A stretch of 55,125 bases of DNA from NCBI GenBank assembly GCA_024542985.1, contig JAMXCX010000005.1, positions 1-55,125 on the forward strand. Reading direction: 5' to 3'. How positions within the stretch are numbered: position 1 is the first letter of the stretch; each line of letters opens with the position of its first letter. This DNA comes from Candidatus Omnitrophota bacterium (GTDB lineage Bacteria; Omnitrophota; Gorgyraeia; Duberdicusellales; 4484-171). The notes under the pieces were generated by a model that saw nothing but the letters and a program-made list of their open reading frames with translations, was not told where the DNA came from and made no database searches. The position numbers were made by a program, and so were the translations under genes. Below are positions 19,011 to 26,647 of the stretch, piece after piece.

Positions 19011-20318
19011 TCATTTGAGTTTATCAATATGCCATTCCAAAGAAGGGCAGATCACGCCAGCAAGACGGTCGGGAGCGCGGCTCTGTAGGCCCCCTGTTTG
19101 TTCAATTTCAAATCTCAACACATTGTCTTCCCAAAGCATAGCTCCACCAGGCACTATGTCAGCCCCAATTGTAATAGTATACGCTCCACTGTTCAACATC
19201 CCTCCTGGTACTGTACAGATGCTCATATACTTTCCTGGCTCACGCTTTCTACCGTGCCAGGCAATATCTTCGGCGTCATTTGGTGAAAAAATAACCACAC
19301 CCTCGGCATTCAAAAGCGCGAAGCCCATTCTTAAACCTACGAGAGAATAAAAAATATCATATTCAATTTTCACAAAAAAATCGTACCTCCTGTCTAAAGA
19401 AGAACTAATCTTGTTTTCCGAGTTTAAAATCTCAACTGTGCATAAACGTATATTCTCATTACCAGGAGCCTCCTCCAAATTTCTCCACCTTCGCTGCCCC
19501 CCCTTCATAGCGCCTTTAGAGAGGTAAGCTGCAACTACATCATTTATTTCTCCCCTTATTTGAACCTTACCCTTATCTAACCAAATCCCATGTTGGCACA
19601 GATGGTTAACAGCTATCATGTTATGGCTCACAAACAACACTGTTCGTCCTTGCTTGGCCACCTCACCCATTTTACCCAAACATTTCTTTTGAAATGTCAC
19701 GTCTCCCACAGCTAATACTTCATCAACCAGAAGAATTTCCGGCTCAAGGTGCGCGGCCACCGCAAAAGCAAGCCTCACATACATACCTGAAGAATAGCGC
19801 TTAACCGGGGTCTCAATGAATTTCTCAATTTCGGCAAATGCGACTATCTCGTCAAATTTTCTATCTATTTCTGACTTGCGCATACCCAGAATTGCTCCAT
19901 TGAGATAGATATTTTCTCCTCCGGTAAGCTCAGGATGAAAGCCAGTTCCTACTTCTAAAAGAGAAGAAGTTCTACCACGTAGGATAGCTCTGCCCGATGT
20001 GGGTTCTGTTATTCGAGAAAGTATTTTAAGAAGGGTGGATTTACCGGCACCGTTCTTGCCAATAATTCCTATGATTTCGCCTTGCTGCACAGAAAAGGAA
20101 ACATCTTTAAGAGCCCAGATGGTATTGGGTTCAGGACCAGCCTGGAAATCACCATCTGAAATCACAAGCTTCTTTTTCCCAACCCTAGAACACTTTTCTT
20201 CCTTACCCCACATTCTACACCACCAGCGTTCCACTGAGTCACGAAAGGTGGTAGCACCTATGAGTCCTAAACGGTAAAGCTTTGAAAGATTCTCTACCTC
20301 TATGATTGGTTTTGCCAT
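19011..20318 (-). CDS. wzt: Polysaccharide ABC exporter ATP-binding protein with Wzt-type C-terminal domain
   Basis: A 435-residue ATPase of an O-antigen/capsule ABC-2 exporter. It has Walker A GKNGAGKST at 87-95, signature YSSGM at 175-179 and Walker B ILLVDE at 195-200, followed by the D-loop region VLAVGD. After about residue 275 a beta-rich domain follows (VEILNSENKISSSLDRRYDFFVKIEYDI to the end). It fits the Wzt C-terminal carbohydrate-binding domain, which reads the capped non-reducing end of the glycan before export. A roughly 25-residue insertion before Walker A (WCRMWGKEEKCSRVGKKK) is common in Wzt-like proteins. It starts 3 bp after the permease stop, so the pair is one unit. Confidence 0.95.
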   Translation of the reverse strand: MAKPIIEVENLSKLYRLGLIGATTFRDSVERWWCRMWGKEEKCSRVGKKKLVISDGDFQAGPEPNTIWALKDVSFSVQQGEIIGIIGKNGAGKSTLLKILSRITEPTSGRAILRGRTSSLLEVGTGFHPELTGGENIYLNGAILGMRKSEIDRKFDEIVAFAEIEKFIETPVKRYSSGMYVRLAFAVAAHLEPEILLVDEVLAVGDVTFQKKCLGKMGEVAKQGRTVLFVSHNMIAVNHLCQHGIWLDKGKVQIRGEINDVVAAYLSKGAMKGGQRRWRNLEEAPGNENIRLCTVEILNSENKISSSLDRRYDFFVKIEYDIFYSLVGLRMGFALLNAEGVVIFSPNDAEDIAWHGRKREPGKYMSICTVPGGMLNSGAYTITIGADIVPGGAMLWEDNVLRFEIEQTGGLQSRAPDRLAGVICPSLEWHIDKLK

Positions 20319-20321
20319 AAG

Positions 20322-21197
20322 CTATATTGTGTCAACAAATGTGCGTTCTACTTTGTTAAATGCAAGTAACCCGCTAACCAGCACCACCATGGTGGTAACC
20401 ACTGAAAGAAAGAGGTATTTCGAGCTCAAAGCAAGTGTTCCAAAAAAAGCATAGCGGTAAAAATCCACAATTGCTGCCATGGGATTAATAGCCATAATGA
20501 ATCTCCAATGAGCCGGAATAGCTGATACCGGATATATTACTGGCGTTGCATATAGCCAGAGTTGCGTTAAAAATCCCATAAGGAATACTAAATCCCGGTA
20601 TTTAGTAGTCAATGCGGAAATCCAGAGCCCCACTCCTAAAGAAAATGCTGCTGCCTGAACAAGTAAAAGCGGCAATACTACTATAATCATAAGCAAATTA
20701 GGTTGAATGTTTTCACTTCCTTGAAGGAAAAATTTAAAATAGAGATAAAATACTAAAAATGTCCCTAGCTGTATACCAAAAGTAAATAAATTAGATATAA
20801 CGCTTGAAAGCGGAACAATCAGGCGAGGAAAATAAACTTTGCTAAAAATATTAGTATTTGCAACCAAAGAGTTAGCAGTAGATTTGAGGCAATTGGCAAA
20901 ATAATTCCACACCATCAAACTACATAGATAAAACAAATGTGGCGGCAGCCCATCGGTCGACACTTTAGCCACTCTGTGAAAAAAGATTGTAAAAACAATA
21001 GTTGTTAGCAAAGGCTGCAAAATAAACCAAGTTGGTCCAAGAATAGTTTGCTTATATTTAGCTATGAAGTCACGTCGCACTAAAAGAAATAATAAGTCTC
21101 GATACTGCAAAATTCCCCGCCAGTCAATATAGAACCATTTCCGGTTAGGTTCGATGACGATTTCGTAAGGAGACTGATTACTACTATTAGCTTTCAT
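20322..21197 (-). CDS. wzm: Polysaccharide ABC exporter permease
   Basis: An inner-membrane ABC-2 permease of about 291 residues with six hydrophobic helices. After a short cytoplasmic N-terminus it has RDLLFLLVRRDFIAKYKQTILGPTWFILQPLL, the conserved entry of Wzm/TagG/KpsM proteins. GLWISALTTKYRDLVFLMGF, then LYATPVIYPVSAIP and NPMAAIVDFYR, appears in the second half. I selected ATG 21197 (MKANSSNQSPYEIV). The longer frame begins at TTG 21260 and adds 21 unfamiliar residues. With Wzt it flips or extrudes lipid-linked glycan to the periplasm. Confidence 0.93.
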   Translation of the reverse strand: MKANSSNQSPYEIVIEPNRKWFYIDWRGILQYRDLLFLLVRRDFIAKYKQTILGPTWFILQPLLTTIVFTIFFHRVAKVSTDGLPPHLFYLCSLMVWNYFANCLKSTANSLVANTNIFSKVYFPRLIVPLSSVISNLFTFGIQLGTFLVFYLYFKFFLQGSENIQPNLLMIIVVLPLLLVQAAAFSLGVGLWISALTTKYRDLVFLMGFLTQLWLYATPVIYPVSAIPAHWRFIMAINPMAAIVDFYRYAFFGTLALSSKYLFLSVVTTMVVLVSGLLAFNKVERTFVDTI

Positions 21198-21261
21198 GGT
21201 ATATGTACTTATATTTATGTTCTTTCTTGCGCAATTAAAACAGGCTTGCCTCGAGCCCAAA

Positions 21262-21960
21262 CTAATATTCTTCCCTTACCTCATCTAACGTGTTGCCTCG
21301 CATAAATATAGTGAAAAATCTTGCTATGATTACCCAATCAAAAATTAAAATTCCAAAAATTGACCTATTCATGCATTCATTTGCATATATACCGTCTATT
21401 GTCCTTAAGGCCTGGATAGCTGTTTTACGCCTTTGGCCAACTTGACTAAATATGCGTTCATGTTTCAGGTTTCTTTTACATGCCTGTGGTATGCCGAAAA
21501 GGCCGGCTTTTATTATTTTCCGATAAAAACATCCTTCTTGAATATCGTCCTTATATACTTTAATAATATGCGGCCGTGGCCCTACAAAAGACATTTCTCC
21601 TCTTAAAATATTAAATAATTGAGGAATTTCATCAAAATACCATTTGAGAACAAATTTCCCTGCCTGCGTTCGTGGATAGCAACGGCTTATGCTTCTTGTC
21701 TCTGGTTTTTCATACACCCATTGCAAACCTTTTCTAGTAACTGTGCGGAATTTAATTACCTTAAACAGCTTATCTGCAGATATCCTGGGTTCCGTATAAA
21801 AAACGCTTCCGGCATTCTCTGGGTTTATCCAGCCATCTAATTTAATAACCACTGCTACCAATAAAATAAAAGGACTGGCAACAAACAATGCTGGGTAAAC
21901 AAATAGTTTATCCAAGAAATACTTAACTCTAAGATTTCGCGAAAAATGCGATGAATTCAA
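21262..21960 (-). CDS. Initiating sugar-phosphate transferase (monotopic phosphoglycosyl transferase)
   Basis: A 232-residue bacterial sugar transferase (PF02397 type). It joins a sugar-1-phosphate to polyprenyl phosphate and so begins glycan assembly at the inner membrane. The N-terminal hydrophobic segment (FVYPALFVASPFILLVAVVIKLD) forms the re-entrant anchor. KVIKFRT, the catalytic Asp-Glu in YFDEIPQLFNILRGEMSFVGPRP and the basic C-terminal helix are conserved. The segment between the KFRT and DE motifs (about 75-105) is longer and diverged (GLQWVYEKPETRSISRCYP). The start is TTG at 21960, supported by AAGGAG 7 bp upstream. It is the second gene from the locus promoter. Confidence 0.9.
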   Translation of the reverse strand: MNSSHFSRNLRVKYFLDKLFVYPALFVASPFILLVAVVIKLDGWINPENAGSVFYTEPRISADKLFKVIKFRTVTRKGLQWVYEKPETRSISRCYPRTQAGKFVLKWYFDEIPQLFNILRGEMSFVGPRPHIIKVYKDDIQEGCFYRKIIKAGLFGIPQACKRNLKHERIFSQVGQRRKTAIQALRTIDGIYANECMNRSIFGILIFDWVIIARFFTIFMRGNTLDEVREEY

Positions 21961-21986
21961 ATTCTTCTCCTTAAATTAGGCAAAAA

Positions 21987-22211
21987 TTAGTCACCCGTCC
22001 TGCTATTTTTTTTAATTTTTCTTACAATCCAGGCATCCAGAATATCCTTCTTAAACCGCCACTGGCCGCCCACTTTAAAGCCGGGAAGCTTTCCCTTTTT
22101 TATCAGCCGGTAAATTGTAATCAAATGCAGACCTAGGTATTTGGCGGCTTCCTTGGGGGTCATAATCTGGGTACGAAAAGGCGATTTTTTTTCTCCATAT
22201 TCCCGCTTCAT
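21987..22211 (-). CDS. Excisionase/MerR-like helix-turn-helix protein (HTH_17)
   Basis: A 74-residue protein that is almost entirely one winged-helix DNA-binding domain: MTPKEAAKYLGLHLITIYRLIKKGKLPGFKVGGQWRFKKDILDAWI. This matches the HTH_17 (excisionase-family) pattern closely, with the recognition helix and the small wing (KVGGQWRF). It starts at ATG 22211 behind a strong GGAGG site. It is the first gene after a good promoter and 26 bp ahead of the phosphoglycosyl transferase gene. A regulator of the glycan operon is the likely role. Leftover phage or plasmid excisionase is the alternative. Confidence 0.85.
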   Translation of the reverse strand: MKREYGEKKSPFRTQIMTPKEAAKYLGLHLITIYRLIKKGKLPGFKVGGQWRFKKDILDAWIVRKIKKNSRTGD

Positions 22212-22232
22212 TGCAATCCTCCGACAACGATA

Positions 22233-22261
22233 ATTTTACCATTTTTGGATAAAAAAGTCAA
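22233..22261 (-). promoter_or_regulatory. Sigma70-type promoter of the HTH gene and glycan locus
   Basis: On the minus strand the -35 box TTGACT (22256-22261) and the -10 box TAAAAT (22233-22238) are separated by exactly 17 bp. They lie about 22 bp ahead of the HTH gene's start codon. No strong terminator is visible between this gene and the next several minus-strand genes, so it could drive much of the locus. Predicted from sequence only. Confidence 0.65.
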
Positions 22262-22458
22262 TAGAAGACAATAAAATTCATTAATTGCTTTAAATTGCTA
22301 GTAGTTGCTAAAAATTATTAATTTTTAATAAGGAAAATAGAGGGTGTGGCTAAATACGAATCTGTATCTACGGGGCATTAATATGGCGTTCTATCCTTGA
22401 TATTGAGGCTGGTTTGCTAATTTTCTGGAAATAACTTTTGATCTTTATGCCTAAACAT

Positions 22459-22884
22459 CTAGAAATCTATTTTATTTCCCACTGCTAGTCCAATGTTACT
22501 AGCCATTCCTGCATTTAATTCCAGCACATATTTTGCGTTTCTATCAGGGTAGATAACGCGGCAATCGTCTTTTTTACAAGGCTGAAAATTATTTTTGATG
22601 AAAACAATTTCTTTGCCGCGGTTGAGCCAGATGATGTCCAATGGAAGATAGGTGTTTTTCATCCAAAAGCCGTGTTTATCTTCGATTTCGAAAATAAACA
22701 GCAGGCCTCTATCCTGGGCTAGCGATTTTCTAAACATCAAACCTTTGGCGCGCTCTTCGGGGGTATCGGCTATTTCTATCGTAAAGCACTTATCTTTAAA
22801 ACAGACTTTTGGCTCTTGGCTACTTGAACACCCTAAGGAACAGAAAAAAATAATGCCTATTGCAGAATAGGAAACTAGTTTCAT
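22459..22884 (-). CDS. DUF192-family lipoprotein
   Basis: A protein of about 141 residues with a lipoprotein signal peptide (MKLVSYSAIGIIFFCSLGC). The lipobox cysteine is followed by SSSQEP, so it should be lipidated and exported. The mature part is a DUF192 (COG1430) domain: ERAKGLMFRKSLAQDRGLLFIFE, HGFWMKNTYLPLDIIWLN and KYVLELNAGMASNIGLAVGNKIDF, all strongly conserved in that family. The biochemical function of DUF192 is not established. I use ATG 22884 because it starts the signal peptide cleanly. An in-frame TTG at 22902 is an alternative. It is separate from the glycan operon, with about 250 bp between them. Confidence 0.88.
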   Translation of the reverse strand: MKLVSYSAIGIIFFCSLGCSSSQEPKVCFKDKCFTIEIADTPEERAKGLMFRKSLAQDRGLLFIFEIEDKHGFWMKNTYLPLDIIWLNRGKEIVFIKNNFQPCKKDDCRVIYPDRNAKYVLELNAGMASNIGLAVGNKIDF

Positions 22885-22966
22885 TTTTTTATTATAGCCC
22901 AAGAATGATGCGTTTTCAAATTTTATGCTGGAAGGAACAAAGAAAAGATGTTAGGAATTAAAACTA

Positions 22967-22993
22967 CGGGCGCGACTGCAACCAATTCGAACC
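22967..22993 (+). repeat. 27-bp direct repeat, copy 1
   Basis: Twenty-seven bases that recur exactly and in the same orientation at 24941-24967. Homology fades over the next 18 bases. In one plus-strand frame both copies read RARLQPIRTL and continue to IKA, so copy 1 looks like a broken piece of the coding region of which copy 2 is a part. The two copies bracket the decayed radical SAM gene and a methyltransferase gene. Confidence 0.8.
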
Positions 22994-23003
22994 CTGGCTG
23001 GGA

Positions 23004-23533
23004 TCAAAGCTGCCTGCTTATTATATCTCTTATCTTTTTTAAAATAGGTAACCGCAGAATCTCTCTCCGCAGATATGTTATATGGGGATTTAATGAAATA
23101 TTTTTGACGATCACAGTCAATATTATCCAATAAAATGATCGCTGGCCTTTATATACGTAATAATTAAACCATGTGTAGCTACGCTGTATCTGTTTTTTAC
23201 TAAACCCGGGTAAATTTAGAACGGCGCGCAGGCGCTCCGCCCTCATGTCAAGCTTTTTATCTATAAGTCCTTTCTCTATACAAAGTGAATATATTTTGTT
23301 CCTTTATAGGGGAAAAATATACTAGTGTGGTGTCCGTCAGGCTGACACTTGCGGTTAACTCGCACGGTTTCTTTAAAATCATCCAGTGTTTCTCCAGGTA
23401 TACCTATTATGTTGTATAATCGTACCTTCAAGCCAATTTTCTTCGCTACTTTTACTGTCGTAATAATGTCATCATTTGAATAATTTCTATTGAGCACTTC
23501 TCTGCGGGGTCGATGGGATACTGCACTTCTGCT
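23004..23533 (-). pseudogene. Decayed radical SAM gene, C-terminal remnant
   Basis: Two open pieces on the minus strand together resemble the end of one radical SAM protein, of the kind with an N-terminal B12-binding domain. The upstream piece reads REVLNRNYSNDDIITTVKVAKKIGLKV, then RLYNIIGIPGETLDDFKETV, the beta-5/beta-6 part of the radical SAM barrel. The second piece reads LPGFSKKQIQRSYTWFNYYVYKG, a common tail in that family. They are split by stop codons and a frame change at about 23246-23276, and the frame is closed by a TAA at 23534-23536. The cluster-binding CxxxCxxC part is missing altogether. I call it a pseudogene with no active product. Confidence 0.7.
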
Positions 23534-23639
23534 TTAAAAATACTTTATCTGTATTGGCTTTTTCCTGCCTCATTTGTGAAAGTGTGTAGTGCATTGTCTA
23601 GTCTTTCAAGCTTCTTTTGATTGAAAAAAATAAAATAAT

Positions 23640-24536
23640 CTATCTCTTTTCCCTTTTTAGCCCAAAAACCAATAAACACGCAGATATCTCGTCTACATTA
23701 AATTGTTTATAGTCTGAATGAATATTAACTTTTTTAAATTCTTTTAGAAACAAGTCGTTGTTTTGAGCACAAGAATAAAATTTGTATGCAATAGAAAACC
23801 CTGCTTTTTTGAAAATTTCCTCATACTGCGGCATCCTAAGTCGGTTATGATAATCAAAACGAGTTTGTATTCTCTCCCATTCCTTCTGGCTATATTTCAA
23901 AAAATCATATAATGATAATGACTTATCTGTATGGGCGGCGTGCGCCCTATGGTCGCTAGCCCCAATTAAATGGGCTATCGCACCGTTTTTCTTTAAACAT
24001 TTTTTCGCCGCAATATGAATATTCAGCAAATCTTCAAAACTTATGTGCTCCAAGACAAACCTAGATACGATTAAATCAACTGAATTTTCCGGCAGAGGAA
24101 CATTTATAAAGTCTGTCGATGGATAATACTTTATTCCCGCAGGTAAATTATATCTTTTATCCGCTATTTCTGGAATAAGTTGATTCATAAATTCTGAAAA
24201 AAATATCTTGTTAAATTGGGATATTTTCACAGAGCTATAATGCTCGCGTATATCATATGTTAATACCTCCTGACATTTGCTGAAATATTTCAAAAAATAT
24301 GGCATAATCGGAAGCCAACCAGAGCCAATTTCAACTATTTTTTTTCCATCCAAACCAATCTCTATTGCATTAAAAACCTCTAGCAGTTTCTGGTAAGATT
24401 CTTTTGTTAATTCAATTTTTCTCTTTATGGAAGTTTTATCCATCCTCTTTTGCAAAAAATGATAAATGTTGTTGCCTATTTTTTTTGGCAACAATGATAA
24501 GCATTTAAAAGCTATTGTCTTTATTTTGTGGTGCAT
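23640..24536 (-). CDS. Class I SAM-dependent methyltransferase
   Basis: A 298-residue protein with a Rossmann methyltransferase core. Motif I is KKIVEIGSGWLPIMPYFL, the acidic position is in VLTYDIREHYSS, and the motif IV/V region is NSVDLIVSRFVLEHISFEDLLNIHIAAKKCLKKNGAIAHLIGASDHRAH. The N-terminus (about 1-60) is helical and basic. The acceptor is not known. The HLIGASDHRAHAAHTDKSLSLYDFL region is typical of methyltransferases found in polysaccharide and surface-glycan loci. It stands alone between a broken gene and a recombinase-like remnant and may have come in with mobile DNA. Confidence 0.82.
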   Translation of the reverse strand: MHHKIKTIAFKCLSLLPKKIGNNIYHFLQKRMDKTSIKRKIELTKESYQKLLEVFNAIEIGLDGKKIVEIGSGWLPIMPYFLKYFSKCQEVLTYDIREHYSSVKISQFNKIFFSEFMNQLIPEIADKRYNLPAGIKYYPSTDFINVPLPENSVDLIVSRFVLEHISFEDLLNIHIAAKKCLKKNGAIAHLIGASDHRAHAAHTDKSLSLYDFLKYSQKEWERIQTRFDYHNRLRMPQYEEIFKKAGFSIAYKFYSCAQNNDLFLKEFKKVNIHSDYKQFNVDEISACLLVFGLKREKR

Positions 24537-24910
24537 AACAAATTCACTTTTTTTTAATTATAACACGAACACCGTGTGTTATAAAATTAATGAACGTAAT
24601 GCCAATAATATAAATGATAAAAATAACGCAACTAGTTGCGGCTAACTTTAAGGTTAGTTGACCCGGTTGTGTAATGATGTGACTATGGAAAGCGTTATTA
24701 TACTAAGGTTTTTGAAATAAAAACACGGGGTTGATGGGCCCCACTACGCCCGTTGAATATGAGTAAAAGGCTTTGACGGGTTTACCTGACGAAGCTCGCC
24801 ACGTTTTTTTGAACTAATTCCAAGAGCGTAGTCGGACTTCGCAGGTCAACAGACCACCCTGCTGGATAGGGTAAAATCTTATTTGGCGAAACCATACGAA
24901 GCCTAGTTCT
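24537..24910. other. Gene-free interval with adjacent palindromes
   Basis: No intact gene is visible in these 374 bases. A perfect 14-bp palindrome (24627-24640) is followed directly by an inverted repeat with CTAAC at 24642-24646 and GTTAG at 24653-24657. Further on, plus-strand frames give short stop-broken peptides (for example KALTGLPDEARHVFLN, then QERSRTSQVNRPPCWIG) that I cannot assign. The stretch leads into the small recombinase-tail-like gene and probably belongs to the same decayed mobile element. Confidence 0.5.
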
Positions 24911-25147
24911 ATGAAATTCTTTCACGATGGCGAAGTATGGCGGGCGCGACTGCAACCAATTCGAACCTTATCCGAAATCAAGGCTTCTATTGTCATTGAG
25001 CCCGCTAAACGCATACCATTATATCAAACCCTAGCCCAAAAAGCTAAACAATTACGCCTTCTAGGCCTATCTTACCAACAAATAGCTAAAAGCCTAAATA
25101 TTGACAAGGCAACCGCTCGAAAAGCGTGTAATTATGAAAGGAGATAA
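24911..25147 (+). CDS. Small helix-turn-helix protein, possible recombinase C-terminal remnant
   Basis: A 78-residue frame. Its second half, YQTLAQKAKQLRLLGLSYQQIAKSLNIDKATARKA, is a clear helix-turn-helix of the sort found in resolvase/recombinase or sigma-like DNA-binding domains. The first half (MKFFHDGEVWRARLQPIRTLSEIKAS) contains the repeated 27-bp segment. No start-side domain is present and no ribosome site is seen, so this may be the tail of a deleted gene. It is tightly followed by another small gene (3-bp gap). I cannot name the family with confidence. Confidence 0.5.
   Translation: MKFFHDGEVWRARLQPIRTLSEIKASIVIEPAKRIPLYQTLAQKAKQLRLLGLSYQQIAKSLNIDKATARKACNYERR
24941..24967 (+). repeat. 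27-bp direct repeat, copy 2
   Basis: Exact copy of 22967-22993, 1974 bp away in the same orientation. It lies inside the small helix-turn-helix reading frame. The reverse strand of the repeat contains GGTTCGAAT, as in a tRNA T-loop, but the surrounding bases do not fold as a tRNA. Confidence 0.8.
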
Positions 25148-25150
25148 GTT

Positions 25151-25357
25151 ATGTTCTGGTTATTTTATAATTATTACCCCAGATACCCCAAAGAAAGGAA
25201 AATATGGGTAAAAGTCCGTTTTCTCCACGAAACCGATAAGGCTATTCTAGTTTACTGTAACAATAAGAAAATCTGGGTCCCTAAATCGCGGGTGTATAAG
25301 GTAAGGTTAAAAAAGGGTATTTTTGAGGTTTATATTGGGGAAAGTGCTATCAGATAA
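25151..25357 (+). CDS. Small basic hypothetical protein
   Basis: A 68-residue protein with many aromatic and basic residues: MFWLFYNYYPRYPKERKIWVKVRFLHETDKAILVYCNN, then KKIWVPKSRVYKVRLKKGIFEVYI. The alternating hydrophobic pattern suggests a small beta-barrel (SH3/OB-like), but I recognise no family. It has a strong ribosome site (AAAGGAG, 7 bp before ATG) placed inside the end of the upstream frame, so the two genes are translationally linked. That good site argues for a real gene. The function is unknown. Confidence 0.6.
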   Translation: MFWLFYNYYPRYPKERKIWVKVRFLHETDKAILVYCNNKKIWVPKSRVYKVRLKKGIFEVYIGESAIR

Positions 25358-25549
25358 TTAAGTATTGTCTCCTCTTATTTTTCTCTTTCTGAAGCAAAAA
25401 TAGGGACGAGTAAACAAGCATAGAGTTAACACCATCACTGTCTTTCCAAAATTTTACTAGACACTGCATGACTGTAAGCTCTATAATAAAAGATGGCTTT
25501 AAAAACAGCCCGTCAAAAATATTTTTCTAGGCATTAATTGAGAAAATAG

Positions 25550-26647
25550 ATGCGTACAGTTTTAAATAAAGTATTCAGGCGGATTGTGGATTTAGTAAGA
25601 TATTCTAATAGGGATATCCAACAAGACAAAAAGAATGTTTTTATAGACATAGATGCAAAGATACTAGTACGACGGATAAAAGAACTTTTTATTATTTTTG
25701 AGCTTTCAGGCTATGCTGTTTTTTTCCGCGCCCGATTTAATCGATTGACAATATCAGTGGCGGGGATACTTGCCTCCTATAGAAACGTCAGCTTAACCTG
25801 GCGTGAGCCTACGCGGCATAAATATTCTATTCTATGTACAAACAAAAACCTAAAATCTTGGCATAACAGGGTAAATATTCAAAAAAATATTCATCTGACT
25901 TTCGACTATAGTCCAAAATTAAAATTAGATTCTACAAATTTTGCATTGCCTTTTCTTATGCATACACAAATCTATACACAGTATCATGACGATAAAAAGC
26001 TATCTTTTTATCGCAAATTGACTAAAATAATAAAGATACTGTTTGCCGGAAATTGGAGTAAAGTTTATCATAACGCTACTATATGTAATATATGCTCAAT
26101 GCTGTCTCGCTATGAAATTATCAAGTATATTATTTCTGAGAATTTAGCAAAGATTGTACATTCGGAAGAAGAGTTTGATTTATTATTGTCCGGAGAATAC
26201 TCTAATCTTTTTGTTTTAATTGATACCTCCAGTATGCGAATCAATCAGCAAAGATGGTTAGAAGTTATTTCTTATGCCGAGTTTTTGCTTTCGCCTCCAG
26301 GAGTTACTATGCCTCTATCTGCCAATGCGATAGAAGCGATGGCGGTAGGCACAATTCCCATTATTAATTATTCCCAATGGTTTTTACCTCCCTTCAAACA
26401 TAATGTTAACTGCCTAACATTTAATTCATTAGTAGGGCTCAAGGAAACGATAAAACAGGCTCTAGAGATGGGTGGACAAAGAATAACTAATCTTCGAAAT
26501 AAGGTGATTGAACATTATGATGATAAGTTAAACCTTAATAAGTCTCTGCAGCGTATCGTAAGTTGTCCGGATAAACATGTACATCTACACATGTGGTCAG
26601 AGAATCCGGATTATATAAGAAAAGCAATGGGGTATCAGCAAGATTAA
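25550..26647 (+). CDS. Exostosin-like putative glycosyltransferase
   Basis: A 365-residue protein. The C-terminal part reads EVISYAEFLLSPPGVTMPLSANAIEAMAVGTIPIINYSQWFLPPFKHNVNCLTF. That resembles the donor-side region of exostosin (GT47)-type GT-B enzymes, where a catalytic-loop Glu is followed by GTIPII. The N-terminal half (about 1-150) is not recognisable to me. It runs opposite to the main glycan locus and precedes a UDP-galactopyranose-mutase-like gene. Together they may make and attach a sugar such as galactofuranose, which is inference. A weak ribosome site (GAGAAAATAG) precedes ATG 25550. Confidence 0.65.
   Translation: MRTVLNKVFRRIVDLVRYSNRDIQQDKKNVFIDIDAKILVRRIKELFIIFELSGYAVFFRARFNRLTISVAGILASYRNVSLTWREPTRHKYSILCTNKNLKSWHNRVNIQKNIHLTFDYSPKLKLDSTNFALPFLMHTQIYTQYHDDKKLSFYRKLTKIIKILFAGNWSKVYHNATICNICSMLSRYEIIKYIISENLAKIVHSEEEFDLLLSGEYSNLFVLIDTSSMRINQQRWLEVISYAEFLLSPPGVTMPLSANAIEAMAVGTIPIINYSQWFLPPFKHNVNCLTFNSLVGLKETIKQALEMGGQRITNLRNKVIEHYDDKLNLNKSLQRIVSCPDKHVHLHMWSENPDYIRKAMGYQQD

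Noticed and set aside
22948-23133. A 61-codon plus-strand open frame over the first 27-bp repeat
   Set aside because: The repeat codes in a different frame (RARLQPIRTL). This frame has no similarity and lies over the radical SAM remnant.
24941-24967. A tRNA 3' end used as an attachment site
   Set aside because: The reverse strand has GGTTCGAAT, but no acceptor, D or anticodon arm can be paired around it.
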